In this document: piece by piece, positions 44,391 to 54,192 of the stretch
Numbering within the stretch: position 1 is the first letter of the stretch
How the letters are laid out: the number at the start of each line of letters is the position of its first letter
DNA from: Rossellomorea aquimaris
GTDB taxonomy: Bacteria > Bacillota > Bacilli > Bacillales > Bacillaceae_B
Assembly: GCF_008180865.1 (NCBI RefSeq)
Contig: NZ_VTEX01000003.1
Coordinates: forward strand, 485,357-549,356
Direction: 5' to 3'
Length of the DNA: 64,000 nucleotides
Notes under the pieces: model-generated
Databases searched by the model: none
What the model was told of the DNA's origin: nothing
The model's input: only the letters and a program-made list of their open reading frames with translations
Position numbers and translations under genes: made by a program

Positions 44391-47300
44391 TTATTGTGCC
44401 AAAAGTGATTCAACCACCGAATCAGAGATGGCTCCTTCTCCACCAAGAATGTAATACATGTCGGTAACCGGAGCAAACATAGCAAGAGTATCCATCGTTG
44501 TAAACTGTGCCTCTTTAGGATGGGTCAGCACCACGGGATTTCCTTCTACCGCTGCCAGTGCAGAACCAGCCAGGGCATCAGGATAGTTCTTGCCTGTTGC
44601 GATGAACGGTGTGGACATGTTCAATTCACCAGCGAAATAGCTTATGATGCTGCTATTCGTTTCGTAACGGTCACTTCCGCTTAATCGCTCATAGTTCATG
44701 AACTCCTCAACAACCGTTTCCGGAATAGCTGATTCTCCGCCGATAACGTAGAACTGCTCAAACATGCTCTCTTCCATATAACTGCGAACAGAATCCGGTG
44801 TTCCACTTTTCTTTGTTAATAAAATCGGCATTTCCAAGGAAGCCGCTATCGGGGCTATGGAAAGGGCGTCCGCAAAGCTTTGCCCGGTTGCTACGACTGC
44901 TCGATCTGTAAAACCTAACTGTTCTGCGATCTTCACGGATGTTTCATAACGATCGGCTCCGCTGATGCGTGAAATCGTCTTGATTCCTAAATCCTTTACT
45001 TCTTTCTCGACGTTGGCTGTAATAACCGATTTACCCCCAACCAGAATCACCTTTTTCACTTTCAGGCGATTCAATTCGTCCTTCACCGACTCAGGAAGGG
45101 TTGTCGTATTGGTTAACAATAATGGTGCGTTGTGGTGATAAGCAAGAGGTGTGGCGCTTAATGCATCAGGGTAATTACGCCCCGTTGCGATGACCGCTAC
45201 ATCAGATTGCTCCCAGCCGTTACTTGAAACCTTCACTGCCGTTTCATAACGATCAGTTCCAAAGATTCTCTCCTTGCCTATATCCGCTTGATCGATTCCT
45301 GTAACGGCACCTAAGGCATCCAACCTTCCCCAGCCGGATACAGTATCATAACCCGGAAGAATCAATTCTGCAGGATATGGATACTCATCTTCGTAATAAT
45401 AGCCGTTACCTGGGTTATCTTCTTCGTCGAATGTAATATCGACAGATGTTCTTGTTAATACTCTCTCTACTTGAGCGGGAGTTAACGCAGCATCATGGGA
45501 TAGCAATAAACCCGCTACGGCAGCCACATGTGGTGTCGCCATAGAGGTTCCACTCATATAGGTCACGTTTCCATCTGGTACCAGACTTGGAATATCTGTT
45601 CCCGGTGCCACAAGATCAATCCCATTTCCAAAGTTTGAGTAATCTGAAACAAGATCCATATTGTTCGTCGCTCCAACAGAAACAACATATTTGGATGAAC
45701 CAGGGTACGAAATTTCTTCCATTCCGTCATTACCTGTTGCGGCAACCACGGTCACTCCATGGTCATGAGCGTATTTCAATGCGTATTCAATGACACGGCT
45801 GTAAGAACCGCCAAGACTTAAATTAATGACCTGGGCTCCGTGATCGACTGCATACTTGATTCCATAAGCGATTTGTTCTGTATCACCGCTTCCGGAAGCA
45901 TCAAGTACTTTAACAGGAAGAATCTTCGTGTGAGGATTGATTCCTGCCATCGAATAGTGATTATTCGCTTCTGCTGCAATGATTCCGGATACATGGGTTC
46001 CATGACCGTGGTCATCCATCGCGTCTGAGCTGCGGCTGACAAAATTATAGCCATCGTTCTTTAGCACTTGATCGCTCAGATCTGCCAGCGTGTGGTCTAC
46101 ACCCGTATCCACTACAGCAATGATTGTATCTTCAAGATTTTTTTCTTTCAGAAGCTCCTGAAGCTGCTCGTACTGAATATCGGCATCGGGGTTCCCACCA
46201 TTGTCTCCGTTATTTTGTAGAGACCATTGATAAGGATATTGAGCATCGGATGACAGTGCTTTGTATTGTTGGACAGGCTCAACAAACTCGACTTCAGGCA
46301 GCTTTGCAATCTCTTTTGAAGTAGCTTTTAATGAGGCGGTAGATACTTTATCGGAACCGTCGCCATCGACTTCTACAACATATAGATTGGAGAAGAATGA
46401 ATCCTTCGCCTTTAACGGGGTAATGGATTCAACACCCATTGATTTTGTTTTCCCCTGGATACTTGCTACATCTTTTTTATCTTTTAATTTTACGAGTAAA
46501 CGAGTATCATCACTCGCAGCTTTAATAGGAGAAAGACCTGCTTCAGCCAGAATAGTAGAAACCGTTGAATTTGTCAGGTTTGAAATCCCGACGTTCTTAC
46601 CTGTGTTCTCTATTTTCTCCTGGATGAACCCAGGTGTCGATTCAATTGCATTATTGTACAGGTTATTGATGGCTTTTTGGTCTTCTTTTGTGATTTTATA
46701 TGAACTTGCACTGCCATTAGCCGCAACATCGGCAAACAAGTCCTTTAATTGAACAAGATCATGGTAGACGTTATCTCGCAGTGTTTTACTGAAGACCATT
46801 TTCGAGCTGATAAAGGGAGCCGCTTTGTAATAAAGAGCCGACAAATCCTGACCTTTTTCCGTTTTCGCTAAGACCGTTTCACGAACGGTACGTAAATCTC
46901 TTAAAATACTTTTTCCATTTTCTCTTTCTTTCGTGCTTAACTCCGCTGGACACTCCTCAGCAATGGCTTCATCAGAAGGAGGTAACGTAATGCCATCGTA
47001 ACTGATCGTGTATGGAATCACCATATCTTCAAACTCTTCTTCGAACTCTGCATACTCTTCTTCTGTTCCATAGGACTCAATCTTAATATAGTAAGGACCG
47101 ACCCAGGAAATTGGGAAGTCAATGATCGCTGGTTCATTCTGATAAGAATAACCCATATATCGATCAAAGGCTCGATTATCGATAGCATTTTCCAGACTGG
47201 AATAAACCGTCACATTTAATTCCAGTTCTGATTGAAGCTTCATTCGTAAATGGGTATAATCTGTCATTTCACTTTCAGAAGGATCAACCTTATACCAATG

Positions 47301-47471
47301 AACGTTTTCAGAGACATCGAATTCCCCATCGACCGGTGTCCCAATCGCCAACGTTCCTTCCTCATTCGGTACACCAGACTCTTCCGCCTTGGTTTCCATC
47401 ACAGAAAACTGGCTGAAAATTAACGAAAAAACGAAAACCAAAGCTACTAAACTACGAATCCTCTTTTTCAT
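44391..47471 (-). CDS. Secreted subtilisin-like S8 protease with three CWB2 cell-wall-binding repeats
   Basis: A 1026-residue secreted protease with a signal peptide (about 1-29), a PPC-like N-terminal domain (about 40-165), a helical region (165-320), an inhibitor-I9-like prodomain (about 322-402) and the S8 domain (about 430-725). The full triad is present: D455 (AVVDTGVDH), H490 (HGTHVSG) and S643 (GTSMATPHVA). Three CWB2 repeats (about 735-1026; DRYETAVKVS, DRYETSVKIA, DRYETNSSII) should hold it in the wall. GGAGG lies six bases before the ATG. It is monocistronic. It likely trims surface or matrix proteins or supplies peptides; the targets are unknown. Confidence 0.92.
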   Translation of the reverse strand: MKKRIRSLVALVFVFSLIFSQFSVMETKAEESGVPNEEGTLAIGTPVDGEFDVSENVHWYKVDPSESEMTDYTHLRMKLQSELELNVTVYSSLENAIDNRAFDRYMGYSYQNEPAIIDFPISWVGPYYIKIESYGTEEEYAEFEEEFEDMVIPYTISYDGITLPPSDEAIAEECPAELSTKERENGKSILRDLRTVRETVLAKTEKGQDLSALYYKAAPFISSKMVFSKTLRDNVYHDLVQLKDLFADVAANGSASSYKITKEDQKAINNLYNNAIESTPGFIQEKIENTGKNVGISNLTNSTVSTILAEAGLSPIKAASDDTRLLVKLKDKKDVASIQGKTKSMGVESITPLKAKDSFFSNLYVVEVDGDGSDKVSTASLKATSKEIAKLPEVEFVEPVQQYKALSSDAQYPYQWSLQNNGDNGGNPDADIQYEQLQELLKEKNLEDTIIAVVDTGVDHTLADLSDQVLKNDGYNFVSRSSDAMDDHGHGTHVSGIIAAEANNHYSMAGINPHTKILPVKVLDASGSGDTEQIAYGIKYAVDHGAQVINLSLGGSYSRVIEYALKYAHDHGVTVVAATGNDGMEEISYPGSSKYVVSVGATNNMDLVSDYSNFGNGIDLVAPGTDIPSLVPDGNVTYMSGTSMATPHVAAVAGLLLSHDAALTPAQVERVLTRTSVDITFDEEDNPGNGYYYEDEYPYPAELILPGYDTVSGWGRLDALGAVTGIDQADIGKERIFGTDRYETAVKVSSNGWEQSDVAVIATGRNYPDALSATPLAYHHNAPLLLTNTTTLPESVKDELNRLKVKKVILVGGKSVITANVEKEVKDLGIKTISRISGADRYETSVKIAEQLGFTDRAVVATGQSFADALSIAPIAASLEMPILLTKKSGTPDSVRSYMEESMFEQFYVIGGESAIPETVVEEFMNYERLSGSDRYETNSSIISYFAGELNMSTPFIATGKNYPDALAGSALAAVEGNPVVLTHPKEAQFTTMDTLAMFAPVTDMYYILGGEGAISDSVVESLLAQ

Positions 47472-47646
47472 GTAGAACCTCCACCAATGTAAAATTAAAC
47501 TACAGAATCTATTAAACCACAGAAATCATTAAATGGAAATATTTTATATTTTAAGGAAAAATATGTCGTGCACGTCCGGTTTTTAATATCTACTCCATTT
47601 AACCCATCATTTTATTTCCGCCACACCAAATGGAGGCACAACCTTC

Positions 47647-47692
47647 AAAAAAAAGAGCCAGCCACTGTTCATGATGAACAATGGCTGGCTCT
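47647..47692 (-). terminator. Intrinsic terminator of the second TRAP operon
   Basis: AGAGCCAGCCATTGTTCAT and ATGAACAGTGGCTGGCTCT pair over almost their full length and are followed on the minus strand by TTTTTTTT. Confidence 0.9.
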
Positions 47693-47702
47693 ATCAATAA
47701 TA

Positions 47703-47716
47703 GAGGTCCGTCCCTC
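47703..47716. repeat. Single copy of the GAGGTCCGTCCCTC repeat after the second dctM gene
   Basis: Exact 14-mer, one base past the dctM stop (47718) and ahead of the real terminator, so here it is not needed as a terminator arm. Confidence 0.85.
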
Positions 47717-47717
47717 C

Positions 47718-48998
47718 TTATAACTGGGTCAGGAACATGGACAATGCCGGGAAGTAAGTGATGAGTAATAGGTCTAATACCATGACAATAATGAAAGGTG
47801 TGACTGCCCGGATTAATTTATCATAGGAGACATCTGCGATCCCTTTGACGATAAAGAGGTCTAATCCTACTGGAGGTGTGATTAAGCCGATGGAAAGATT
47901 CACAACCATTACGACTCCGAAAAAGACAGGATCGATTCCTACTCCCATGGCGATCGGCAGAAGCAGCGGTGTCAAGATCGTAATCGCAGCAGAAGCGTTT
48001 AAGAAGCAGCCTGCGATAAAGAATATAATATTGAACATGAGTAATATGAGTACCTTATTGTCCGAGATGCTTGTCACTAGTTGGGTTAGTTGTTGCGGAA
48101 TCTGTTCTGCTGTCAAGAGCCACCCGAATAAGTTGGCCGCTGCGATAATAAATACGACCATCGCCGTCATTTTACCCGCCCTAAGGAATGATTCGGGTAT
48201 GTCCTTCCAATCCATATCTTTATAAACGAACTTGTTAATAAAGAACGCATACGCCGCGGCTGCAGCACCCGCTTCGGTCGGAGTGAAGATCCCTCCACGA
48301 ATCCCGAAAATGATGATCAGCGGCAGGACGAGAGCAAGTGCCCCTTCGAATAATGTACGCCTAAACGTAGTGAATTCAAACTTTCCTGCTTCTTCGGAGT
48401 AGTTATTCTTCCTTGTAATCCAATAATTTAACATCATGATGGAAAGACCGATAATGATTCCCGGGACAATCCCTGCCGTAAATAGATCCCCGATTGATAC
48501 ACCAGCTGTAACTCCATACACGATCATGGGAATGGAAGGGGGAATGACCACTGCGATCGTACCTGCACTCGCTACCGTAGCAGCAGCGAAGCCTTTGTCA
48601 TATCCCTTTTGCTCCATCATGGGGATCATCATCTTCCCGACTGCTGCCGTGTCAGCAGCCCCTGAACCTGAAATTCCTGCAAAAAACATACTCGTTAACG
48701 TGGATACCTGTGCCAAGCCTGCACGGATCCAGCCAACCGTTGCAAAGGCAAAAGCCGCAATCCTCCGTCCCATGCTTCCCGACATCATGAATTCTCCTGT
48801 CAGCATAAAGAACGGGATGGCCAGTAGTGGAAATGAATCCGTAGATGTGATCAACCTCTGAGGAATGACTTCCAGTGGTACATAATAAATGCTTGCCAGA
48901 AATCCGGCTACGGAAGCCCAGATGAGAGATATGGCGATCGGGACTCCTATCAGCATCAAAAGAAACAAAATACCAAGAGCTACTACGGCAACGGTCAT
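47718..48998 (-). CDS. dctM: TRAP transporter large permease subunit (DctM), sulfolactate cluster
   Basis: A 426-residue DctM with about 12 helices and the conserved segments FPLLAIPFFMLTGEFM, FFAGISGSGAADTAAVG and LITPPVGLDLFIV. It is last of the three-gene TRAP operon controlled by the region 50862-51005. In the context of suyAB-like genes the substrate is probably 3-sulfolactate, an anionic C3 compound suited to TRAP systems (inference; in proteobacteria other transporter types are also used). Confidence 0.92.
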   Translation of the reverse strand: MTVAVVALGILFLLMLIGVPIAISLIWASVAGFLASIYYVPLEVIPQRLITSTDSFPLLAIPFFMLTGEFMMSGSMGRRIAAFAFATVGWIRAGLAQVSTLTSMFFAGISGSGAADTAAVGKMMIPMMEQKGYDKGFAAATVASAGTIAVVIPPSIPMIVYGVTAGVSIGDLFTAGIVPGIIIGLSIMMLNYWITRKNNYSEEAGKFEFTTFRRTLFEGALALVLPLIIIFGIRGGIFTPTEAGAAAAAYAFFINKFVYKDMDWKDIPESFLRAGKMTAMVVFIIAAANLFGWLLTAEQIPQQLTQLVTSISDNKVLILLMFNIIFFIAGCFLNASAAITILTPLLLPIAMGVGIDPVFFGVVMVVNLSIGLITPPVGLDLFIVKGIADVSYDKLIRAVTPFIIVMVLDLLLITYFPALSMFLTQL

Positions 48999-49016
48999 AC
49001 TATCTCCCCCTTTTCA

Positions 49017-49598
49017 TTAACTTATATTTGTTTGCTGCTGAACTTCTTCTACCTTCATCGCATCTTGGACGTCAACTTTTCCCTGTCTCACATCATATAT
49101 ATTGTTTACAGAATGGAGAAGGCAGATAATTGAGCTGAACAGTACTGTAACGTAGATGAGTGTCATGTTGATCCCCATTGCCGGAGAGATTTGCAGATTC
49201 GTATATTGCAGGATTCTGGCGCCAAAAAATATGAGGAAAAGAAACAGAGCTGAGTTTATCGCTTCCATAAAATAATGAAGATACTTCTTGGGCTTTTCAG
49301 ATAAATAATGATGCAGGATTTCCACTTGGGCATGACCTTTTGCTTTGTATACAATACCTATACCTAAAAATACAATCCACACAAATAAATAACGAATGAG
49401 TTCTTCCGCCCATGTCAAGTTAAATACTGAAAAGTCAACCATGGGCAAAGCTTCATTTAAGATTGTGCTTTGAAGAACAAAACGGGAAAAAACCTGATAT
49501 ACCGTGATAACGAATGCAACCATAAAGAACCCTATCATAACCCATCGACTGATCCGATCTACCCTATTACTCAATTGAGAGATGAACTGTTTCAACAT
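49017..49598 (-). CDS. dctQ: TRAP transporter small permease subunit (DctQ), sulfolactate cluster
   Basis: A 193-residue four-helix membrane protein. FNLTWAEELIRYLFVWIVFLGIG (in part: WAEELIRYLFVW) is the DctQ signature. It lies 11 bases after dctP and 18 before dctM. The C-terminus is slightly extended (KVDVQDAMKVEEVQQ). Confidence 0.9.
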   Translation of the reverse strand: MLKQFISQLSNRVDRISRWVMIGFFMVAFVITVYQVFSRFVLQSTILNEALPMVDFSVFNLTWAEELIRYLFVWIVFLGIGIVYKAKGHAQVEILHHYLSEKPKKYLHYFMEAINSALFLFLIFFGARILQYTNLQISPAMGINMTLIYVTVLFSSIICLLHSVNNIYDVRQGKVDVQDAMKVEEVQQQTNIS

Positions 49599-49609
49599 AT
49601 AGCCCCCTT

Positions 49610-50608
49610 TTATTCCCTTAGACTTTCTATCTTTTCAAATAACTCTTTTCCAATAGATTCTTCAAACTCCTTGTATACAGGCTCAACTGCTTTTCTGAAT
49701 GACTCTCTGTCAGGATTTTCCTCAATCTGAATGTCTGTCTTCTTTAAATCCTCGAGTAGTTTCTTTTCATCTTCAAGAGCTGCCTGTCGTTCATATTGGA
49801 CGGCTTCCTTTGCAGCGTCATCGACTACTTCTTGTAGATTTTCCGGGAGGGTGTCAAAGGTTGTTTTACTCATGATGAATACGGCGGCATCGTAGTTGTG
49901 GGCGGTTAAGGATAAGTATTGTTGGACTTCATTGAATTTATTAAGGTAGATCTGAGCCAGTGGATTTTCTTGGCCGTCTACCACATGCTGCTCTAAAGCA
50001 GTATACAGTTCCCCGAACGGAATGGGGACAGGAGTTGAATCCAGTGATTTGATGAATGAGATATAGGGTGGTGATTCTTGAACACGGAGCTTTAAATTCG
50101 CTGCATCAGCGCTCGTTTTAATGGCCTTCTTGTTATTTGTCATATGTCTCCAGCCGTTTTCCATATAACCTAGATTAATGAGTCCTCTATTCTCCAAATC
50201 GGAGGCAATTTCGTTTCCAATCTCACCATCCAGCACTTTGAAAGCATGTTCCCTGCTTTCAAATAGGTATGGAAGATTAAGAAGATTGAACTTCGGTGCA
50301 AAGTTGGTGACAGGAGCGACAGAACCTATGTGGAAATGAATGGATCCAATCTGGGCACCTTCAATTTGATCACGGCCGTTCCCTAACTGACTGCTCGGAA
50401 AAATATCAATTTGAATCTTTCCGTCCGATCTTTCTTCTACCAGCTCTTTAAACTTTAACGCCCCTTTGTGATAAGGATGCGTTTCCGTCTGCAGATGACC
50501 AAGCCTCAGCACATATTCTGCAGGTCGTTCATTTCCTTTTGCCATGTTTGAACATCCACTTACCAGGATCATCATGATGATGGTTAGAAATGCCACGTAC
50601 TTTTTCAT
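49610..50608 (-). CDS. dctP: TRAP transporter substrate-binding lipoprotein (DctP), sulfolactate cluster
   Basis: A 332-residue lipoprotein with lipobox VSGC. DctP segments are LRLGHLQTETHPYHKGALKF (20 residues, about 35-54), FPSSQLGNGRDQIEGAQIG, KLRVQESPPYISFIKSL with the anion-binding Arg, and DGQENPLAQIYLNKFNEVQQ. ATG 50608 follows AGGAGGGTGTTAC; the longer ORF start at 50629 overlaps that site. It is the first gene of the operon, divergent from the exporter-like gene. Confidence 0.92.
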   Translation of the reverse strand: MKKYVAFLTIIMMILVSGCSNMAKGNERPAEYVLRLGHLQTETHPYHKGALKFKELVEERSDGKIQIDIFPSSQLGNGRDQIEGAQIGSIHFHIGSVAPVTNFAPKFNLLNLPYLFESREHAFKVLDGEIGNEIASDLENRGLINLGYMENGWRHMTNNKKAIKTSADAANLKLRVQESPPYISFIKSLDSTPVPIPFGELYTALEQHVVDGQENPLAQIYLNKFNEVQQYLSLTAHNYDAAVFIMSKTTFDTLPENLQEVVDDAAKEAVQYERQAALEDEKKLLEDLKKTDIQIEENPDRESFRKAVEPVYKEFEESIGKELFEKIESLRE

Positions 50609-50861
50609 GTAACACCCTCCTACTAACAAAATGTAAACCCTTACAATTTTCTGTAGATGAAATGATTACATTCTAGATGTTAAAAAACCCTCAGCATAAA
50701 GTCATGACATAGCCATCATCATGACTTCTTCAAGTCCAAAGGGTGACAAAGATTAACCTAATAAAGGAATTCCATGCTATGTATTCTTGACTGTCCATTT
50801 CAAGTCCTTCAAATTTAAAAACAATGGGACTTAGGGAACACTTTAGCATTTTCCACACTTA

Positions 50862-50879
50862 GGTACAGTCACCCAACCA
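50862..50879 (-). promoter_or_regulatory. Operator-like site 1 of the sulfolactate regulon
   Basis: Reads TGGTTGGGTGACTGTACC on the minus strand; 17 of 18 bases equal the site at 50988-51005. Its left half is identical to the palindrome TGGTTGGGTnACCCAACCA. Confidence 0.7.
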
Positions 50880-50987
50880 CTACCACTTATTTTATTTTCA
50901 ATTTTCTAAAAAATCAATACTTTTTCATGATTTACAAAAAAATAATCGTTGAATGAACAAGTTAAAAGTGGTTTAATTAAAATATAT

Positions 50988-51005
50988 TGGTTGGGTCACT
51001 GTACC
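50988..51005 (+). promoter_or_regulatory. Operator-like site 2 of the sulfolactate regulon
   Basis: TGGTTGGGTCACTGTACC, inverted relative to site 1 and about 38 bases ahead of the exporter start. Confidence 0.7.
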
Positions 51006-51042
51006 ATTCGCGTATTTTATAAGTCTATAAGGGGGTTTTGAA

Positions 51043-52107
51043 GTGAGTCCGATTGGAGCTGCCAAGACGAAAGAATCGTCTGTTTCCTTGGAATCCAGAA
51101 AGATGCGTAAATCATTACGTTTGAAAAAGGGTTGGATGAAAGGAGTTATCTTAACATTAGTGCTTGCTTTACTTGCGGGGATTATAGCCGATTATCCCAT
51201 CTTCTCAGTCATGGGAGTGATGATTCTTTCCATTCTTCTCGGGATGAGCTGGAAGGGATTGATGGAAGTACCTGCAGATGCAGCCTCAGGGATCACCTTC
51301 AGCAGCAAAATTCTATTAAGGGCCGGTATAATCCTGATGGGATTACGATTAAACTTTGAACAAATCCTTTCCGCCGGCTTCTCCATTGTAATCATTGATG
51401 TTGTAGTCATTGTGTTCACTTTGGTTTTTATGATGTATCTGGGAAAGCTTCTGTCCATTGATCGTCATCTCTCTACTTTGATTGCGGTCGGAACGGCCGT
51501 TTGTGGAGCTGCAGCCATAGTCGCGGTTGCGCCGCTGATAGGAGCAAAAAAGGAACTGACTGCTATTTCAGTGGCATTCATTGCCATTATGGGAACGATT
51601 GTAACGATATTCTATACGTTTTTATACCCAGTACTCGGCTTCAATCCGTATGAATACGGTGTTTTGACAGGTGCTACCCTGCATGAATTGGCCCACGTGA
51701 TCGCAGCTGCTGCACCTGGTGGAGACGTCAGCAGTGATACAGCCATTCTGGTTAAGCTTGGGAGAGTTGCCCTTCTTATTCCTGTTGCCATAGTGTTAGG
51801 CTCCATCTTTTCCAAAAAAAGCGGGAAAACTCCTGCACAAAAGCGGACATTCAAGGACTTACCCGTTCCTTGGTTCATTTTCGGATTCCTGTTCATGTGC
51901 TTAATCAATACCGTGGGAATCCTTCCTGACGCATTTACACAAATGCTTATCGCATTAAGTATTTTACTCTTATCCATGGCAATGGCCGGTTTGGGCCTTA
52001 GCGTCAATTTCTCGGAATTCAAGAAACTAAGCTCCAAGGTGCTGGTCACAGGTGTCCTAGGATCTTTTGCTTTAATACTATTGGGGATTCTCCTTACTAA
52101 GTTGTAA
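51043..52107 (+). CDS. YeiH/UPF0324-family membrane protein, putative sulfate/sulfite exporter
   Basis: A 354-residue inner-membrane protein with about ten helices. It has the family layout: KILLRAGIILMGLRLNF near residue 87, GTAVCGAAAIVAVAPLIGA (about 150) and the HELAHVIAAAAPGG segment (about 208). The family (Cons_hypoth698, COG2855) includes proteins proposed to export sulfite in sulfonate-degrading bacteria. Next to suyAB-like genes it would remove the sulfite formed by sulfolactate cleavage. GTG 51043 follows GGGGG. It precedes the GntR gene by about 180 bases on the same strand and may share its transcript. Confidence 0.82.
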   Translation: MSPIGAAKTKESSVSLESRKMRKSLRLKKGWMKGVILTLVLALLAGIIADYPIFSVMGVMILSILLGMSWKGLMEVPADAASGITFSSKILLRAGIILMGLRLNFEQILSAGFSIVIIDVVVIVFTLVFMMYLGKLLSIDRHLSTLIAVGTAVCGAAAIVAVAPLIGAKKELTAISVAFIAIMGTIVTIFYTFLYPVLGFNPYEYGVLTGATLHELAHVIAAAAPGGDVSSDTAILVKLGRVALLIPVAIVLGSIFSKKSGKTPAQKRTFKDLPVPWFIFGFLFMCLINTVGILPDAFTQMLIALSILLLSMAMAGLGLSVNFSEFKKLSSKVLVTGVLGSFALILLGILLTKL

Positions 52108-52134
52108 AAGGGAAAGTGCCAAATGTTTCACTAG

Positions 52135-52153
52135 AGGTTGAGCCACTCGACAT
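52135..52153. promoter_or_regulatory. Possible weak operator ahead of the GntR gene
   Basis: AGGTTGAGCCACTCGACAT matches the palindrome at 55718-55736 at about 13 of 19 positions. It could allow autoregulation, but the match is poor. Confidence 0.3.
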
Positions 52154-52288
52154 GGTACACTGAATATACAGAATAATACCTGTCATGACATGTATCTATT
52201 CATATGAGAATCAAAACATTTTCAAATCTAAGAGGGTTTAGTCAACCTGATAAAAGCTACCATTTCACAGATGGATAGGGGCGATTGT

Positions 52289-52987
52289 ATGCAATTAAAT
52301 CGAAAAGGCATATCTGAACAAGTGGCAGATAGCATAAAGAAGAAAATACAAGATGGGGAATTTAAAGTCGGGGACAAAATTCCCGGAGAACGGGAAATGG
52401 GGATCGAGCTTTCCGTCAGCCGGAATACGGTGAGAGAAGCATATAAGATCCTGGAAGCTTACGGTTATATAACAGCGAAACACGGAACAGGTGTATTCGT
52501 TGCAACACCTGAACATCAGATACAAAAAATGACAGAAGCCTTTTTTGTATCTTCTGATCAAATTAATGATTTTTTCTCTGTGCGTAAGATTCTCGAAGAA
52601 TGGACGGTAAAATGGTCCATTGAAAACTCCAACGAAGAGCAATTCCGTGAACTAGAACACATCCTGGAAGAAGCCAATGAGATCCTGAGAGCTGGCGAAG
52701 TGAACTATGAAAGACTGGCAGAGCTTGACCATAAATTTCATTTAACATTAGCGAACAATTCAAATAACATTGTTCTCATCCGAATCATGAATTTCCTTAT
52801 TGATCTATTATCAGAATCACGTACCAAGTCGATCCAAATTCCCGGCAGAGCCTTACAGTCGGTCCAAGAGCATGCCAAGATACTGGAAGCCATGAAACAA
52901 AACAATATTAATCTGGCACAGAAATATATGAAAGAACATATAGAGAGCGTGGAACATTCCATTAAGGAAAATATAGATTCCCTTTAA
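52289..52987 (+). CDS. GntR-family regulator (FadR/FCD subfamily), candidate regulator of sulfolactate use
   Basis: A 232-residue regulator with an N-terminal winged helix (KVGDKIPGEREMGIELSVSRN, in part: VSRNTVREAYKILEAYG) and an FCD ligand domain (AELDHKFHLTLANNSNN). ATG 52289 follows AGGGG by seven bases; an upstream ATG at 52271 has no ribosome site. It is the only regulator inside the cluster, and GntR/FCD proteins bind short palindromes. It is therefore the natural partner for the TGGTTGGGT sites in front of each transcription unit. Sulfolactate or sulfopyruvate would be the expected effector. Confidence 0.87.
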   Translation: MQLNRKGISEQVADSIKKKIQDGEFKVGDKIPGEREMGIELSVSRNTVREAYKILEAYGYITAKHGTGVFVATPEHQIQKMTEAFFVSSDQINDFFSVRKILEEWTVKWSIENSNEEQFRELEHILEEANEILRAGEVNYERLAELDHKFHLTLANNSNNIVLIRIMNFLIDLLSESRTKSIQIPGRALQSVQEHAKILEAMKQNNINLAQKYMKEHIESVEHSIKENIDSL

Positions 52988-52997
52988 CCTCACATTG

Positions 52998-53034
52998 AAA
53001 GAGCCGGCTTCCCCACCTGGGAAGCCGGCTCTTT
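52998..53034. terminator. Bidirectional terminator between the GntR gene and the dehydrogenase gene
   Basis: Perfect 16-base-pair stem AAAGAGCCGGCTTCCC / GGGAAGCCGGCTCTTT with a five-base loop. The convergent genes end on either side. Confidence 0.93.
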
Positions 53035-53038
53035 TGGG

Positions 53039-54115
53039 TTATCTGTTGATGGGTTGTTGAGAAGACAATGGGGCAGGGAGTTCAACTCCAAATTGGCTGC
53101 CTAATGAGCACAATTCTTCCACTACACTTTCGGATAACTGCACTCCTTCCCGTTGACGTTTATCCCATTCCCTTTTTCTTCTTTCCCCCGGGTAACGGAT
53201 TTCATCGTTTCCTGTGACTTTCGGGACAGCTTTCATTTCTTCTAATAAGTTTTTAATAGAATCAAAGAATACATTCAGGTTGATGAACTTTTCTATATCC
53301 ATGAGAATGAAAAAGTGACCCACATTTGCGTTTTCCTTTTCCTCATCCTCATAAATACTCTTCACATGCGGACCAAATGCCGCCCCCGTTAAGAGACCAG
53401 TCAATATTTCGACAGCCAGTGCCAGGGCTGACCCCTTTGCTCCCCCTAGAGGCAGGACAGAACCATTCAACGCCGCTTTCGGATCATTAGTCGGTTCCCC
53501 TTTTTCATCGATTGCCCATCCTTCTGGAATCGTCTGTCCCTGTTTTTCTGCTAAAATGATTTTCCCTCTTGCTACAACGCTCGTGGATAAATCAATAATG
53601 ACAGGTTGATCATCCCCCGTAGGAAAACCGAATGCCATAGGGTTCGTGCCAAAGAAAGCTTCCCTTCCTCCCCACGGAGCTATACCCGGGGGTGAATTGG
53701 TGAAACCGATACAAGCAAGATTTTGTTCACAAGCCAGTTGACAAAAATATGAGGCTGTCCCGAAGTGATTGCTATTTTTAATCGCGATAGCTGTTACACC
53801 GCTCTGTTTTGCCATCTCGATTCCTTTTTTTATCGCCTTATAGCTGATGACATGACCAAGCCCATTATCACCGTTCACTACGAGAACAGAAGGACTTTTT
53901 TGCTCCATCTGAATGGTTGGATTCAGGTTGATCCTTTGATCGCTGAACCGTTTTGCATAGATGGAAAGCCTGCTGATACCATGACTATCCACCCCTTCTA
54001 GATTAGCCCTTAAAAGGGATTCTGCCACGACTGCAGCATGATCCTCCATCATCCCCATTTCCTCTAACAGCTTTTTGCAAAATTGACGTAAATCAGATTC
54101 AGCATACGTAGTCAT
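53039..54115 (-). CDS. comC: Ldh2/malate-lactate dehydrogenase family protein, probable (R)-sulfolactate dehydrogenase (ComC-like)
   Basis: A 358-residue NAD(P)-dependent oxidoreductase of the Ldh2/MDH2/YlbC family. Signatures are ANLEGVDSHGISRL (catalytic His), AIAIKNSNHFGTASYFC, SPPGIAPWGG, and PLGGAKGSALALAVEIL. ComC, the (R)-sulfolactate dehydrogenase of sulfolactate degraders and coenzyme M biosynthesis, is in this family. It follows suyB by 77 bases. In the proposed pathway it would reduce sulfopyruvate to (R)-sulfolactate. An upstream ORF start at 54196 overlaps suyB and is not credible; ATG 54115 has AAGGAG. The exact substrate is inferred from context. Confidence 0.78.
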   Translation of the reverse strand: MTTYAESDLRQFCKKLLEEMGMMEDHAAVVAESLLRANLEGVDSHGISRLSIYAKRFSDQRINLNPTIQMEQKSPSVLVVNGDNGLGHVISYKAIKKGIEMAKQSGVTAIAIKNSNHFGTASYFCQLACEQNLACIGFTNSPPGIAPWGGREAFFGTNPMAFGFPTGDDQPVIIDLSTSVVARGKIILAEKQGQTIPEGWAIDEKGEPTNDPKAALNGSVLPLGGAKGSALALAVEILTGLLTGAAFGPHVKSIYEDEEKENANVGHFFILMDIEKFINLNVFFDSIKNLLEEMKAVPKVTGNDEIRYPGERRKREWDKRQREGVQLSESVVEELCSLGSQFGVELPAPLSSQQPINR

Positions 54116-54192
54116 TTTCTGCTCCTTCTCATCATAATGTTTTCTCCATAAACATGGACTCCCCACACATAAAATGTGCAGGGAGTAAGAAA

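Larger units (their letters stand above)
50609..51042. other. Divergent control region between the TRAP operon and the exporter gene
   Basis: 434 bases without a gene. It carries two oppositely oriented copies of an 18-base element (50862-50879 and 50988-51005) related to the palindromes at 55718 and 56802. The intervening sequence is AT-rich and holds the presumed divergent promoters, which I could not assign with confidence. Confidence 0.6.
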